Positions 1 through 6,984 of a DNA stretch of 8,030 bases are shown here, piece after piece (the stretch's first letter is position 1; every line of letters starts with the position of its first letter). This DNA is from CAZTWC01 sp964617105 [NCBI: uncultured Myxococcia bacterium] (GTDB taxonomy: Bacteria > CAZTWC01), in NCBI GenBank assembly GCA_964617105.1, contig CAZTWC010000038.1, positions 1 to 8,030 of the forward strand, in the 5' to 3' direction. The notes below the pieces were generated by a model. That model did not search any database and was not told where the DNA came from. It saw nothing but the letters and a program-made list of their open reading frames with translations. The position numbers were made by a program, and so were the translations under genes.

Positions 1-1040
1 AACAGGCGGAAGCAATTTTTCGTCAAACCGGCAACAGCACTATCCTGTTTGTGGATGAGATCCACCGCTTCAACAAAGCTCAACAGGATGCCTTTTTACC
101 CTTTGTGGAGCGGGGTGAAATAATATTAATTGGTGCGACTACAGAGAATCCCTCTTTTGAGATCATTACCCCCCTGTTGTCCAGGCTGCAAATTTTTCGG
201 CTGGAACAATTAACCGAAGAAGATATCGGGCAGATTCTTAAAAATGCCCTGGATTCATCCACAGGGTACAACGGTCAATATCCTCAAAACCAGGAGGTGA
301 TCTCCTTTATCATCTCCAGATCTGGAGGCGATGGCCGCCGCGCCTTGATGATGATGGAAATAGTGATTAGGGAATTAGGCGATAATCAGGCTGACCAAGA
401 GAAATTGGAACAAATATTCTCCTCCACCTCCTTTTGGTATGACAAGCGGGGAGATCAACATTTCAATCTAATCTCCGCCCTGCATAAAAGTCTGCGCAAC
501 AGTGATCACCAGGCCTCCCTTTACTGGTTGGCCAGAATGTTGACCGCTGGAGAAGACCCTCTCTATATTGCCAGACGCATGGTGCGTTTTGCCAGTGAAG
601 ATGTGGGGCTGGCTGATCCACAAGCGCTCCAGGTGGCCATGGCTGCTAAAGATTCGGTTCACTTTTTAGGAATGCCGGAGGGTAACCTGGCCCTGGCCCA
701 GGCGGCAGTCTATCTTGCCACCGCGCCTAAGAGCAATGCTCTCTACTTTGCCTATAAAAAAATTGAAAAGGATTTGAAAAAAGGGAAAGCTTTTCCCCCG
801 CCTCTGCATATCTGTAACGCCCCCACTTCGCTGATGAAAAAAGAGGGGTATGGCAAAGGTTACCAATATGCACACAATCTAAAAGAGAAGGTGGCCAATA
901 TGGAATGCCTGCCATCTCAATTATCGGGGACCGTCTATTATCAACCCGGCCCAATGGGATTTGAAAAGAGTATTGCCGCCCGAATAGACTATTGGCAGCG
1001 AATGAAAGATGGGCTGCATAAAGAGCAAGATGACCAATAG
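1..1040 (+). CDS. rarA: Replication-associated recombination protein A (RarA/MgsA), 5'-truncated at the window edge
   Basis: AAA+ ATPase related to clamp-loader subunits that acts in the cytoplasm at stalled or damaged replication forks. The frame is open from base 3 to the TAG at 1038-1040, giving 345 visible residues. The GTG at 51 is not the start: it is the Val inside the Walker B strand (ILFVDE, nt 42-59), so the start codon, Walker A and roughly the first 80-100 residues lie before the window. Visible in order: Walker B followed by IHRFNKAQQD; sensor 1 (GATTENPSF, nt 132-158); the PLLSR arginine-finger region (nt 171-185); sensor 2 (GGDGRR, nt 324-341); then the family-specific C-terminal tetramerisation region, with YWLARML, EDVGLADP and the terminal SGTVYYQPG. 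The C-terminus looks complete and undamaged. It is convergent with the - strand operon, 9 bases away, and has no functional link to it that I can see. The family assignment is near certain. Confidence 0.96.
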   Translation, partial: QAEAIFRQTGNSTILFVDEIHRFNKAQQDAFLPFVERGEIILIGATTENPSFEIITPLLSRLQIFRLEQLTEEDIGQILKNALDSSTGYNGQYPQNQEVISFIISRSGGDGRRALMMMEIVIRELGDNQADQEKLEQIFSSTSFWYDKRGDQHFNLISALHKSLRNSDHQASLYWLARMLTAGEDPLYIARRMVRFASEDVGLADPQALQVAMAAKDSVHFLGMPEGNLALAQAAVYLATAPKSNALYFAYKKIEKDLKKGKAFPPPLHICNAPTSLMKKEGYGKGYQYAHNLKEKVANMECLPSQLSGTVYYQPGPMGFEKSIAARIDYWQRMKDGLHKEQDDQ

Positions 1041-1049
1041 TATCAACAA

Positions 1050-1967
1050 CTAGCCAATAATCGAAGTCAAAGCCTCTTGCAGAAGATATGAGCATCCCTG
1101 GCGCCGGTATTGCACTGATGAGCGGATATCGTCAATGGGGGTGGCTTCCAGCGCCACCTGGTGGGCGGCCTGGGTAATTAGTTCCTGGGTCAAAGAGGAG
1201 CCGGCCAGCATCTTTTCGGTTTCAGGCGCCCTGATTACGGTGGGGGCCACTGCTCCCAGGGCGATTCTGGCCTCAACTATCCGGGCCTGGCCTTTATCAT
1301 TATCATCTCGTTCTATTCTGGTCCACAAAGCCAAAGAAACTTTGGAGATGGCCAGGGCAGCTCTCTGTCCCAGCCGTAAAAAACGATGAAACGTTTCCTG
1401 GCCCTTCCGGGCCGGAGTTTTATCCGTCATCTGACCTACCCGACCAAGAGGGGTGAAATTGACTCTGGTGAGTAGTTCGTCATCCTCAACTATCGACTGG
1501 CCAGGGCCGGTAAAAAAATCTTCTATGGCCACCTGCCGTTCTCCCTGACTGCTCGATCTCAAAATTACCGAAGCTGCCAAGGTATATAGAGGCGGAATTA
1601 GATCGCCGGCTGGTGAGGCGTTGGCCAGATTTCCCCCCAGGGTGCCGCGGTTGCGAATTTGGGGTGAACCAATCAGAGCCGCTGCTTCACATAGGCCTGG
1701 TGCATGTTGGGCCAGAAGGGGCGAGCCGGCAATCTGGCTGTGAGTGGTCAGAGCGCCCATACTGATAAGACCATTCTGAAGGGAGATCCCCTTCAACTCC
1801 TCTAAGGAAACAATGTTAATAAACTCCAGCCCCAGACGGGGAGTATCTTTAAACCTTACCAGTAAATCGGTGCCACCAGCCAGGATAAAGGCCTGGTTTC
1901 TCTTTTCAGCCATTCGTACCAGACACTTGTCCAGGCTTTTGGGAGTATAAGTTATGGGATCTATCAT
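1050..1967 (-). CDS. FAD-binding subunit of a xanthine dehydrogenase-family molybdenum hydroxylase (CoxM/XdhB type)
   Basis: Cytoplasmic flavoprotein subunit that passes electrons from the [2Fe-2S] subunit to NAD+ or another acceptor. It has 305 residues, about the usual length for a stand-alone FAD subunit (E. coli XdhB, CoxM). The N-terminal FAD domain carries AGGTDLL (residues 30-36) and the nucleotide-binding stretch IRNRGTLGGNLANASPAGD (104-122), the two hallmark motifs. The C-terminal CoxM-type domain contains RAALAISKV, ALGAVAPT and IDDIRSSVQYRRQ. I see no extra cysteine-rich loop like the one carrying a [4Fe-4S] cluster in 4-hydroxybenzoyl-CoA reductase; this was judged by eye. The ATG at 1967 gives the normal MIDPITYTPKSL opening and follows the XdhC stop by 8 bases, with only a weak AGAG Shine-Dalgarno, so translation may be coupled. 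It is the last gene of the operon. The gene symbol is left blank because xdh letters differ between species. Confidence 0.94.
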   Translation of the reverse strand: MIDPITYTPKSLDKCLVRMAEKRNQAFILAGGTDLLVRFKDTPRLGLEFINIVSLEELKGISLQNGLISMGALTTHSQIAGSPLLAQHAPGLCEAAALIGSPQIRNRGTLGGNLANASPAGDLIPPLYTLAASVILRSSSQGERQVAIEDFFTGPGQSIVEDDELLTRVNFTPLGRVGQMTDKTPARKGQETFHRFLRLGQRAALAISKVSLALWTRIERDDNDKGQARIVEARIALGAVAPTVIRAPETEKMLAGSSLTQELITQAAHQVALEATPIDDIRSSVQYRRQGCSYLLQEALTSIIG

Positions 1968-1975
1968 ACTGTTCT

Positions 1976-2761
1976 CTAATTTTTATTGAGTATATCTATC
2001 ATTTTAGCCATTATACTCACCGCAATCTCAAAAGGAGTCTTGGATTTGATGGGCAAACCCATGGGCGAGTCTATCCTGGCTAACAAAGAATCATCCACTC
2101 CTTGCTGGCTGAATTTTTGGAAAATTTTATCCCGCTTCCGCTTGGAAGATATCATCCCCAGGTAGTTGTAGGGCTTTTCCACCAAATTGCGCAACACTAC
2201 CTCATCATGGGCATGGCCATAGGTCATAATAGCCAAAAAATCCCGGGGACTGGTCTGCAAATCCTGCGAAATCTGCTCAAAATCCCCCAGCATCACCTGG
2301 GCTCCGGGAAAATTATTTTGGTTGGCCCACTCAGGGCGATGATCAACCACCAGGCATCTAAATCCCTGCTTAATAGCCAGGGATGCCAGTTCCCGGGACA
2401 CATGACCGGCGCCAAAAATAACCAGGCGTTGGGCAGAAAGGAGCGGTTCGATAAAAATGGTCATTTTACCGCCGCACAACATCCCTATCCCTTTCCCATC
2501 TTCTCCCCCGGCTCCCTCTTCGAAAATTTCAAACTCTTTTAGGCAGGGTTTTCCCTCTTGCAAAGCCGATACCGCCTCTTTAATAGTCAGCAACTCCACC
2601 TTGCCGCCGCCTATGGTACCCCGGATCTGTCCTTCCGGGTCAACCAGCATGTGAGAACCCGTCCCTCGCGGAGTTGAACCCTGGGCATTTACCACGGTAA
2701 CCAGAGCCACATCCAAATTTTGCTGCAAATAGTTACTTAGATCATCAATAATTTCTCGCAT
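1976..2761 (-). CDS. xdhC: XdhC/CoxI-family molybdenum cofactor maturation and insertion factor
   Basis: In Rhodobacter capsulatus, XdhC binds the molybdenum cofactor, promotes its sulfuration and delivers it to the Mo subunit; it is not part of the finished enzyme. This protein has 261 residues and both family domains. The N-terminal XdhC_CoxI domain contains NAQGSTPRGTGSHMLV (25-40), GTIGGGK (48-54) and GMLCGG (93-98), including the conserved Cys96. The C-terminal Rossmann domain starts with VIFGAGHVSRELA (114-126), followed by MTYGHAHDE (179-187), GMISSKRK (202-209) and DSPMGLPIKSKTPFEIAVSI (231-250). ATG start with an AAGGAT Shine-Dalgarno that overlaps the stop codon of the [2Fe-2S] gene. 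The name follows the Rhodobacter usage; in E. coli xdhC means the iron-sulfur subunit. Its place between two structural subunit genes is a little unusual and suggests dedicated maturation of this one enzyme. Confidence 0.93.
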   Translation of the reverse strand: MREIIDDLSNYLQQNLDVALVTVVNAQGSTPRGTGSHMLVDPEGQIRGTIGGGKVELLTIKEAVSALQEGKPCLKEFEIFEEGAGGEDGKGIGMLCGGKMTIFIEPLLSAQRLVIFGAGHVSRELASLAIKQGFRCLVVDHRPEWANQNNFPGAQVMLGDFEQISQDLQTSPRDFLAIMTYGHAHDEVVLRNLVEKPYNYLGMISSKRKRDKIFQKFSQQGVDDSLLARIDSPMGLPIKSKTPFEIAVSIMAKMIDILNKN

Positions 2762-2765
2762 AGTA

Positions 2766-3218
2766 TTATCCTTTCACTTGTTCTGCTGCCTCCATCACCC
2801 TTTGATACCCGGTGCAGCGGCATAAATTACCGGAGATGGCAGTGGCCACCTCAAGCCGGTCAGGGTGGGGATTCTGTATAAATAGGGCTTTTAAGGAAAT
2901 CACCAATCCGGGAGTGCAAAAGCCACACTGAACCGCTCCCTGGTCAATAAAAGCCTGTTGAAGCACATCCAGTTTTTCGCCATTACTTATCCCCTCGATA
3001 GTGATAATCTCTGCCCCCTCCACCTGGCTGGCCATCACCAGACAGGAGTTTACCGCCAGACTATTAATAAGCACTGTGCAGGCTCCACACTCCCCTTTTC
3101 CACATCCCTCTTTGGTGCCAATCAAGCCAAACTTCTGGCGCAATAGATCCACCAACCGCAAGTCATACTCCAACTCCACTACCTTTTGCTCACCGTTTAT
3201 GCTAAAATTTATTTCCAA
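2766..3218 (-). CDS. [2Fe-2S] subunit of a xanthine dehydrogenase-family molybdenum hydroxylase (CoxS type)
   Basis: Small cytoplasmic electron-transfer subunit carrying two [2Fe-2S] clusters between the Mo centre and FAD. It has 150 residues, normal for the family. The plant-ferredoxin-like N-terminal domain has Cys39, Cys44, Cys47 (GCGKGECGACTV) and Cys59. The helical C-terminal domain has Cys98 and Cys101 (QCGFCTPG), and Cys133 and Cys135 (NLCRCTGY). All eight ligands are present. The start is TTG at 3218: an in-frame TAA two codons upstream (3222-3224) rules out extension, and any later start would remove the conserved first beta strand (EINFSINGE). The ribosome binding site is weak (GAG core about 7 bases upstream), so TTG plus a weak site may limit expression relative to neighbours. 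It lies 35 bases after the Mo subunit gene and 4 bases before xdhC. The operon also encodes the matching Mo and FAD partners. Confidence 0.95.
   Translation of the reverse strand: MEINFSINGEQKVVELEYDLRLVDLLRQKFGLIGTKEGCGKGECGACTVLINSLAVNSCLVMASQVEGAEIITIEGISNGEKLDVLQQAFIDQGAVQCGFCTPGLVISLKALFIQNPHPDRLEVATAISGNLCRCTGYQRVMEAAEQVKG
2768..2773 (-). promoter_or_regulatory. Ribosome binding site of xdhC, overlapping the stop codon of the [2Fe-2S] gene
   Basis: AAGGAT on the - strand, 6 bases before the ATG at 2761. Its last base belongs to the TAA of the preceding gene (2766-2768). The site fixes the xdhC start and suggests coupled synthesis of the iron-sulfur subunit and the maturation factor. 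Confidence 0.7.
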
Positions 3219-3253
3219 TTTTTATCTCAACTTTCGATCTAACCAAGAACTAA

Positions 3254-5581
3254 TTACTCTTCATTTAAATTGGCCAGAGCGGCCAGCATTCTCTCCGGGG
3301 TGGCCGGGATGGTGGTCAGCCTGACGCCGGTAGCGTGATAAATGGCATTGGTAATAGCAGGCGCTACTCCCATCAAAGGTTGTTCACCAAAACCTTTGGC
3401 CCCGTAAGGCCCCTGTTCAAAAGCACTTTCTACTATCAGCGGCTCCACCTGTGGCGCATCCAAAGATGATGGGATTATATAGGTAGAAAAATTGGTATTT
3501 TGCATCTCTCCCGCCGGATTGTGCAAAATCTCCTCCATAGTGCCGTACCCAGCACCTTGAACTGTGCCCCCCTGAATCTGCGCCTCCACCTGGTCTGGAT
3601 TTATGGCCTTACCTACATCGTGGGCAGCAATAACTTTTATTACCTTTACTTCGCCGCTTTGGGTATTTACCTCAACTTCAGCGATATTGGTAGCCCAGGC
3701 ATAAGTCATGTAAGCCTTGCCCCGGCCAGTTTCAGCATTCCAGTCCATTGACGGCACTTTGAACCAGCCGTGTCCTGACAACTGCCGTTTCTTTTCAGCA
3801 CAGCCTTTTATCACCTGGCTGATTTTTATCCCTGGTTGCCTACTATCTTTAAAAACCATCTCCTGTCCCCGGATCTCCAACTCCTCTATAGCCACCCCGC
3901 CCAACATTATTGCTCCCTCCAGAAAAAGGGAATGTCGGATGGGCCGGCAAGCATCGATAAGAGCATTGCCCGATACGGTGGTGGCGCGGGAAGCTACTGT
4001 GGGACCGCTGTCTGGAACACGGGAGGTATCAGCCGGATCCATCCTTACATTGACATAATCTATCCCCAACTGCTGGGCTACTATTTGGCTTAACACCGTG
4101 GTCATCCCCTGGCCCATTTCGGTGGTGCCCACCGCAAAACTGGCGCTGCTGTCAAACTCTAACTGCACATATGCCCCCGCCCGGGAGAGCTTATGTCCTG
4201 CTGATCCAAGCCCAACTCCATAATAAATAGTGGAAATTCCTAATCCTTTTTGAATCCATTTCGGTTTTTTTTTGGTTTTATCGCAACTGTTATCCTGTCT
4301 GGCATTGTCCTGTTCAAAGAGCCGACGCCGCTGATTCCAATCCGACTTCTCCAGCGCCTTTTCTAAAGTTTCGCCAATGCCTACGCTGCTTTCCAGTTGC
4401 TGGCCAGACCCGGTAAAGTCGCCTGATTTGAGGATATTAAGCCGTCTGATCTCAGCCGGATCCATCCCCAACTTAGCAGCCAACATATCCATGGCCGACT
4501 CCACGGCAAACAGGATTTGGGGAGAGCCAAAACCGCGAAAAGCGCCGCAAGGCACTTTGTTGGTGGCAACAGCATAGGATTTAAGCCACACATTGGGTAC
4601 CTGGTAAGATCCAAAAGCGTGGATAGTTCCTCGCCAGAGCACCACCGGACTTAGGGTGCTGTAGGCGCCGGCATCCAAAATGTAGGTCACCTGAGCGGCC
4701 AGCAATTTTCCCTGCCCATCGGCAGCCAGGCGGTAACGAATATGACCTGGATGGCGTTTACTCATGGATACCATATCCTCTTCCCGGGTATAGATCAATT
4801 TCACCGGCCGGCCGGTGTGCCAGGCTGCCAACGCCGCCTGGGACGCCACTAGCGAAGGAACATCCTCCTTACCGCCAAAAGCGCCGCCCGTAGTGGTCTG
4901 TATCACCTTAACCCGGCTCAATTTCATCCCCAAAACCTCGGCAACCCCTTCCCGCACATAAAAGGGACACTGCATAGAGCCATAAATCTCTATTCCGGTG
5001 GCGCCAGGCACCGCCACCATTCCCTGAGGCTCCAGGTAGGCATGCTCTTGGTATGGGGTGTGAAATTCGGCCTGCACTACGGCAGCCGCCTCCCCAAAAG
5101 CGCTATCCACATCACCGTATTGGTTGTGATATTTACTAAAAATATTATCCTGGCCGTAAATTTTGGGGGCATCTTTTGCCATGCCCAGCTCGGCATCCAA
5201 CACCGCCTCCATAGGTTTACACCGCACCACCACCTTTTGAGCGGCAAAACGCGCCATATCCCTGGTGGTAGCCGCTACCACCGCCACCGGCTCACCACAA
5301 TATCTGACCTCTTTTTCTGCCAGGCAGGGTTGATCGCGCAGTACAACCGGCACAATATTGCACCCAGGTATATCAACGGCGGTAAAAACCCCTTTTACCT
5401 GAGATAATTCATCAAGAGCCGAACTATCCAGACCCTCTATAACTCCCCGGGCCACCGGGCTTCTTACCACGGCAGCATATAATTGCCCGCTAAAAGAGAT
5501 ATCATCAATAAACAAAGCCTGGCCCCGCACTTTGGCTTTGGCATCGGTTCTGGGCAACCGGGATCCCACAAATTCGGACAT
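3254..5581 (-). CDS. Molybdopterin-binding catalytic subunit of a xanthine dehydrogenase-family hydroxylase
   Basis: Catalytic subunit that hydroxylates, or in reverse reduces, a heterocycle at a Mo centre. It has 775 residues, the usual size for the separate large subunit. The N-terminal hammerhead domain (about 1-130) includes GSRLPRTDAKAKVRG and YCGEPVAVV. The Mo domain contains Gln204, TTGGAFGGKED (230-240), GAFRGFGSPQ (346-355), TEMGQGMTT (487-495), VPDSGPTVASRATT (522-535) and GAKGFGEQP (727-735). By motif, Glu239, Arg349 and Glu732 match bovine xanthine oxidoreductase Glu802, Arg880 and the catalytic base Glu1261. Arg349 sits in AFRGFG, not the CSFR loop of CO dehydrogenase. This favours a purine-like substrate; xanthine, hypoxanthine or another oxopurine cannot be told apart here, nor can a labile-selenium form. 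ATG start with a good AGGAGT site 6 bases upstream, overlapping the ssnA stop. A Lys-rich linker (434-441) is encoded by a run of nine A. Confidence 0.94.
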   Translation of the reverse strand: MSEFVGSRLPRTDAKAKVRGQALFIDDISFSGQLYAAVVRSPVARGVIEGLDSSALDELSQVKGVFTAVDIPGCNIVPVVLRDQPCLAEKEVRYCGEPVAVVAATTRDMARFAAQKVVVRCKPMEAVLDAELGMAKDAPKIYGQDNIFSKYHNQYGDVDSAFGEAAAVVQAEFHTPYQEHAYLEPQGMVAVPGATGIEIYGSMQCPFYVREGVAEVLGMKLSRVKVIQTTTGGAFGGKEDVPSLVASQAALAAWHTGRPVKLIYTREEDMVSMSKRHPGHIRYRLAADGQGKLLAAQVTYILDAGAYSTLSPVVLWRGTIHAFGSYQVPNVWLKSYAVATNKVPCGAFRGFGSPQILFAVESAMDMLAAKLGMDPAEIRRLNILKSGDFTGSGQQLESSVGIGETLEKALEKSDWNQRRRLFEQDNARQDNSCDKTKKKPKWIQKGLGISTIYYGVGLGSAGHKLSRAGAYVQLEFDSSASFAVGTTEMGQGMTTVLSQIVAQQLGIDYVNVRMDPADTSRVPDSGPTVASRATTVSGNALIDACRPIRHSLFLEGAIMLGGVAIEELEIRGQEMVFKDSRQPGIKISQVIKGCAEKKRQLSGHGWFKVPSMDWNAETGRGKAYMTYAWATNIAEVEVNTQSGEVKVIKVIAAHDVGKAINPDQVEAQIQGGTVQGAGYGTMEEILHNPAGEMQNTNFSTYIIPSSLDAPQVEPLIVESAFEQGPYGAKGFGEQPLMGVAPAITNAIYHATGVRLTTIPATPERMLAALANLNEE

Positions 5582-5587
5582 CTTTAA

Positions 5588-5593
5588 ACTCCT
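5588..5593 (-). promoter_or_regulatory. Ribosome binding site of the Mo subunit gene, overlapping the ssnA stop codon
   Basis: AGGAGT on the - strand, 6 bases before the ATG at 5581. It overlaps the ssnA TAG (5592-5594), so ribosomes finishing ssnA end on this site. This supports one transcript and probable translational coupling. Confidence 0.8.
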
Positions 5594-6920
5594 AAAAATT
5601 TTCCCAAATTTCAGTGGCCAACTCGGTGGCCCTGGCTGCCAGCCTGGGCTGGTCTATATCTATCTTTAATTGCCTATCTTTCATGAGTACTTTACCGCCA
5701 CAGATGGTGGTGTTGACAAAGGACTGAGAAAGACCAAAGGCCAGATGTCCCATAAAGGAATTACTATCAAAAGGAGTAGGGGAAAAATAATCTATTAGGA
5801 TAATATCAGCAGCATTTCCCTCTTTTAATTGCCCCAGTCCTATATCCCAATATTTATTGGCAATAACCGCGTTGTTGACCAGCAGAGTGTTCAAGGATTC
5901 ACAAAATCCCTTCGAAGGGTTGTTTTTCTCCAGGTGATGTAGCCACAGGGCCGCCCTGACCTCCTCCATCATGTTGACTGTCATGGCATCGGTGCCCAGG
6001 CCAACGCAAAGTCCCTTTTCAGTCATGCCGATAATATCGGCTATACCCACGGCGTTGTTGGTGTTGGATTGGGGATTGTGCACCACCGCACTACCGCTTT
6101 TTTGGATTAACTCCATCTCCGATTGGTCAATATGGACACAGTGGGCAGTAATCGACTTTGGTCCCAACAGGCCAAACTTATCCAGCCGCTCTACCACCCT
6201 GATGCCATAATTTTTCAGACTGTATTCCTGATCAGACAAGGCCTCTGCTGTATGGATATGGAAACCGGTATCCAACCCCTGAGCCGCCTCTCTGACGGCT
6301 TGCAGGGTTTTATCACTCAGGGTAAAGGCGGCATGTAAGCCAAAAAGCCCCCGTAAATAGGGGTCATTTTCAGTTTGACATCTACGCAAAAAATCAACAT
6401 TTTCCTGGATCCCATCCTGGGCCACCTTCTCTCCATCACGATCAGAAACCTCGTAACATAGGCTAGCCCTTATCCCCACCTCTTTGACCGCTTTGGCGAT
6501 AATATTCAGAGAACCACGGACCGCTCCCGGGCTGGCGTGGTGGTCGATAATAGTGGTGGTTCCTCTGCTGACGGCATCGATTAAGGGCAGCATGGCGCTG
6601 ACATAACAACCTTCCAGAGTTAGCAATTTATCCAATTTCCACCAGAGGTTATTTAGCACTTCCACAAAGTTGGTAGATGGTTGAATTTTATAGAGCCCCC
6701 GGGCCAGGCTGCTGTAAAAATGCATGTGAGCGTTGATAAAACCGGGCATAACCACTTTACCCCCGGCATCTATAATCTGTTGGTAGGAGCCGGTAAAATC
6801 GGAATCTGGTCTAATTTTACTGATTTTATCTTCCTCAATCAACAGAGAATGCCCGTTAAGCACTTGATTTTCCAGACCTAAGGTGACAATAGTACCGTTT
6901 TTTATTAAAATGTCAGTCAT
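5592..6920 (-). CDS. ssnA: SsnA-type aminohydrolase (metal-dependent amidohydrolase superfamily)
   Basis: Cytoplasmic TIM-barrel hydrolase of the guanine deaminase/chlorohydrolase branch, expected to hydrolyse a C-N bond in a purine-derived heterocycle. It has 442 residues, full length for the family. Metal and catalytic positions by motif: His65 and His67 (NAHMHFYSS), His223 and Glu226 (HIHTAE), His260 (TAHCVH) and Asp311 (GLGTDAM). All are intact, so it should be active with one metal ion. Resemblance to E. coli SsnA goes beyond the superfamily: NLWWKLD (91-97), DHHASP (126-131), SPTP (380-383), GHLAFG (391-396) and KDRQLKID (414-421). This identification is from recalled family features, not an alignment. 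ATG start with a strong AGGAAGG site 10 bases upstream; an in-frame TAA three codons before it excludes extension. As in the E. coli ygfK-ssnA-ygfM-xdhD cluster, it sits between a YgfK/PreA-related gene and hydroxylase genes. The actual substrate is uncertain. Confidence 0.88.
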   Translation of the reverse strand: MTDILIKNGTIVTLGLENQVLNGHSLLIEEDKISKIRPDSDFTGSYQQIIDAGGKVVMPGFINAHMHFYSSLARGLYKIQPSTNFVEVLNNLWWKLDKLLTLEGCYVSAMLPLIDAVSRGTTTIIDHHASPGAVRGSLNIIAKAVKEVGIRASLCYEVSDRDGEKVAQDGIQENVDFLRRCQTENDPYLRGLFGLHAAFTLSDKTLQAVREAAQGLDTGFHIHTAEALSDQEYSLKNYGIRVVERLDKFGLLGPKSITAHCVHIDQSEMELIQKSGSAVVHNPQSNTNNAVGIADIIGMTEKGLCVGLGTDAMTVNMMEEVRAALWLHHLEKNNPSKGFCESLNTLLVNNAVIANKYWDIGLGQLKEGNAADIILIDYFSPTPFDSNSFMGHLAFGLSQSFVNTTICGGKVLMKDRQLKIDIDQPRLAARATELATEIWENF

Positions 6921-6930
6921 TATTCTTTAT

Positions 6931-6937
6931 CCTTCCT
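6931..6937 (-). promoter_or_regulatory. Ribosome binding site of ssnA
   Basis: AGGAAGG on the - strand, 10 bases before the ATG at 6920. It is the strongest Shine-Dalgarno in the window and confirms the ssnA start. It lies in the largest gap of the operon (6921-6984, 64 bases). I see no convincing promoter or terminator in that gap. Confidence 0.8.
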
Positions 6938-6984
6938 GATTCGGTTCTACTATTTCACGGGAACTCATAAATTGATTAACAGGC

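Noticed and set aside
51-53. GTG at 51 as the start of rarA
   Set aside because: It encodes the Val of the Walker B motif and the frame is open upstream to base 3, so the gene simply enters from outside the window.
988-1041. 8-base inverted repeat ACTATTGG / CCAATAGT at the end of rarA
   Set aside because: The loop is 38 bases, the stem is AT-rich and no T-run follows; too weak for a terminator.
727-1095. 122-codon - strand reading frame overlapping the end of rarA and of the FAD gene
   Set aside because: It lies mainly antisense to the conserved RarA C-terminus, has no recognisable domain, and looks like a shadow frame.
3254-5581. Aerobic-type CO dehydrogenase large subunit (CoxL) for the Mo subunit
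   Set aside because: The form I CSFR active-site loop is absent; the equivalent reads GAFRGFG, typical of purine hydroxylases.
6927-6968. 13-codon mini reading frame (MSSREIVEPNQEG) upstream of ssnA
   Set aside because: It is in frame with ssnA and its stop overlaps the ssnA ribosome site, but it has no ribosome site of its own and no leader-peptide character.
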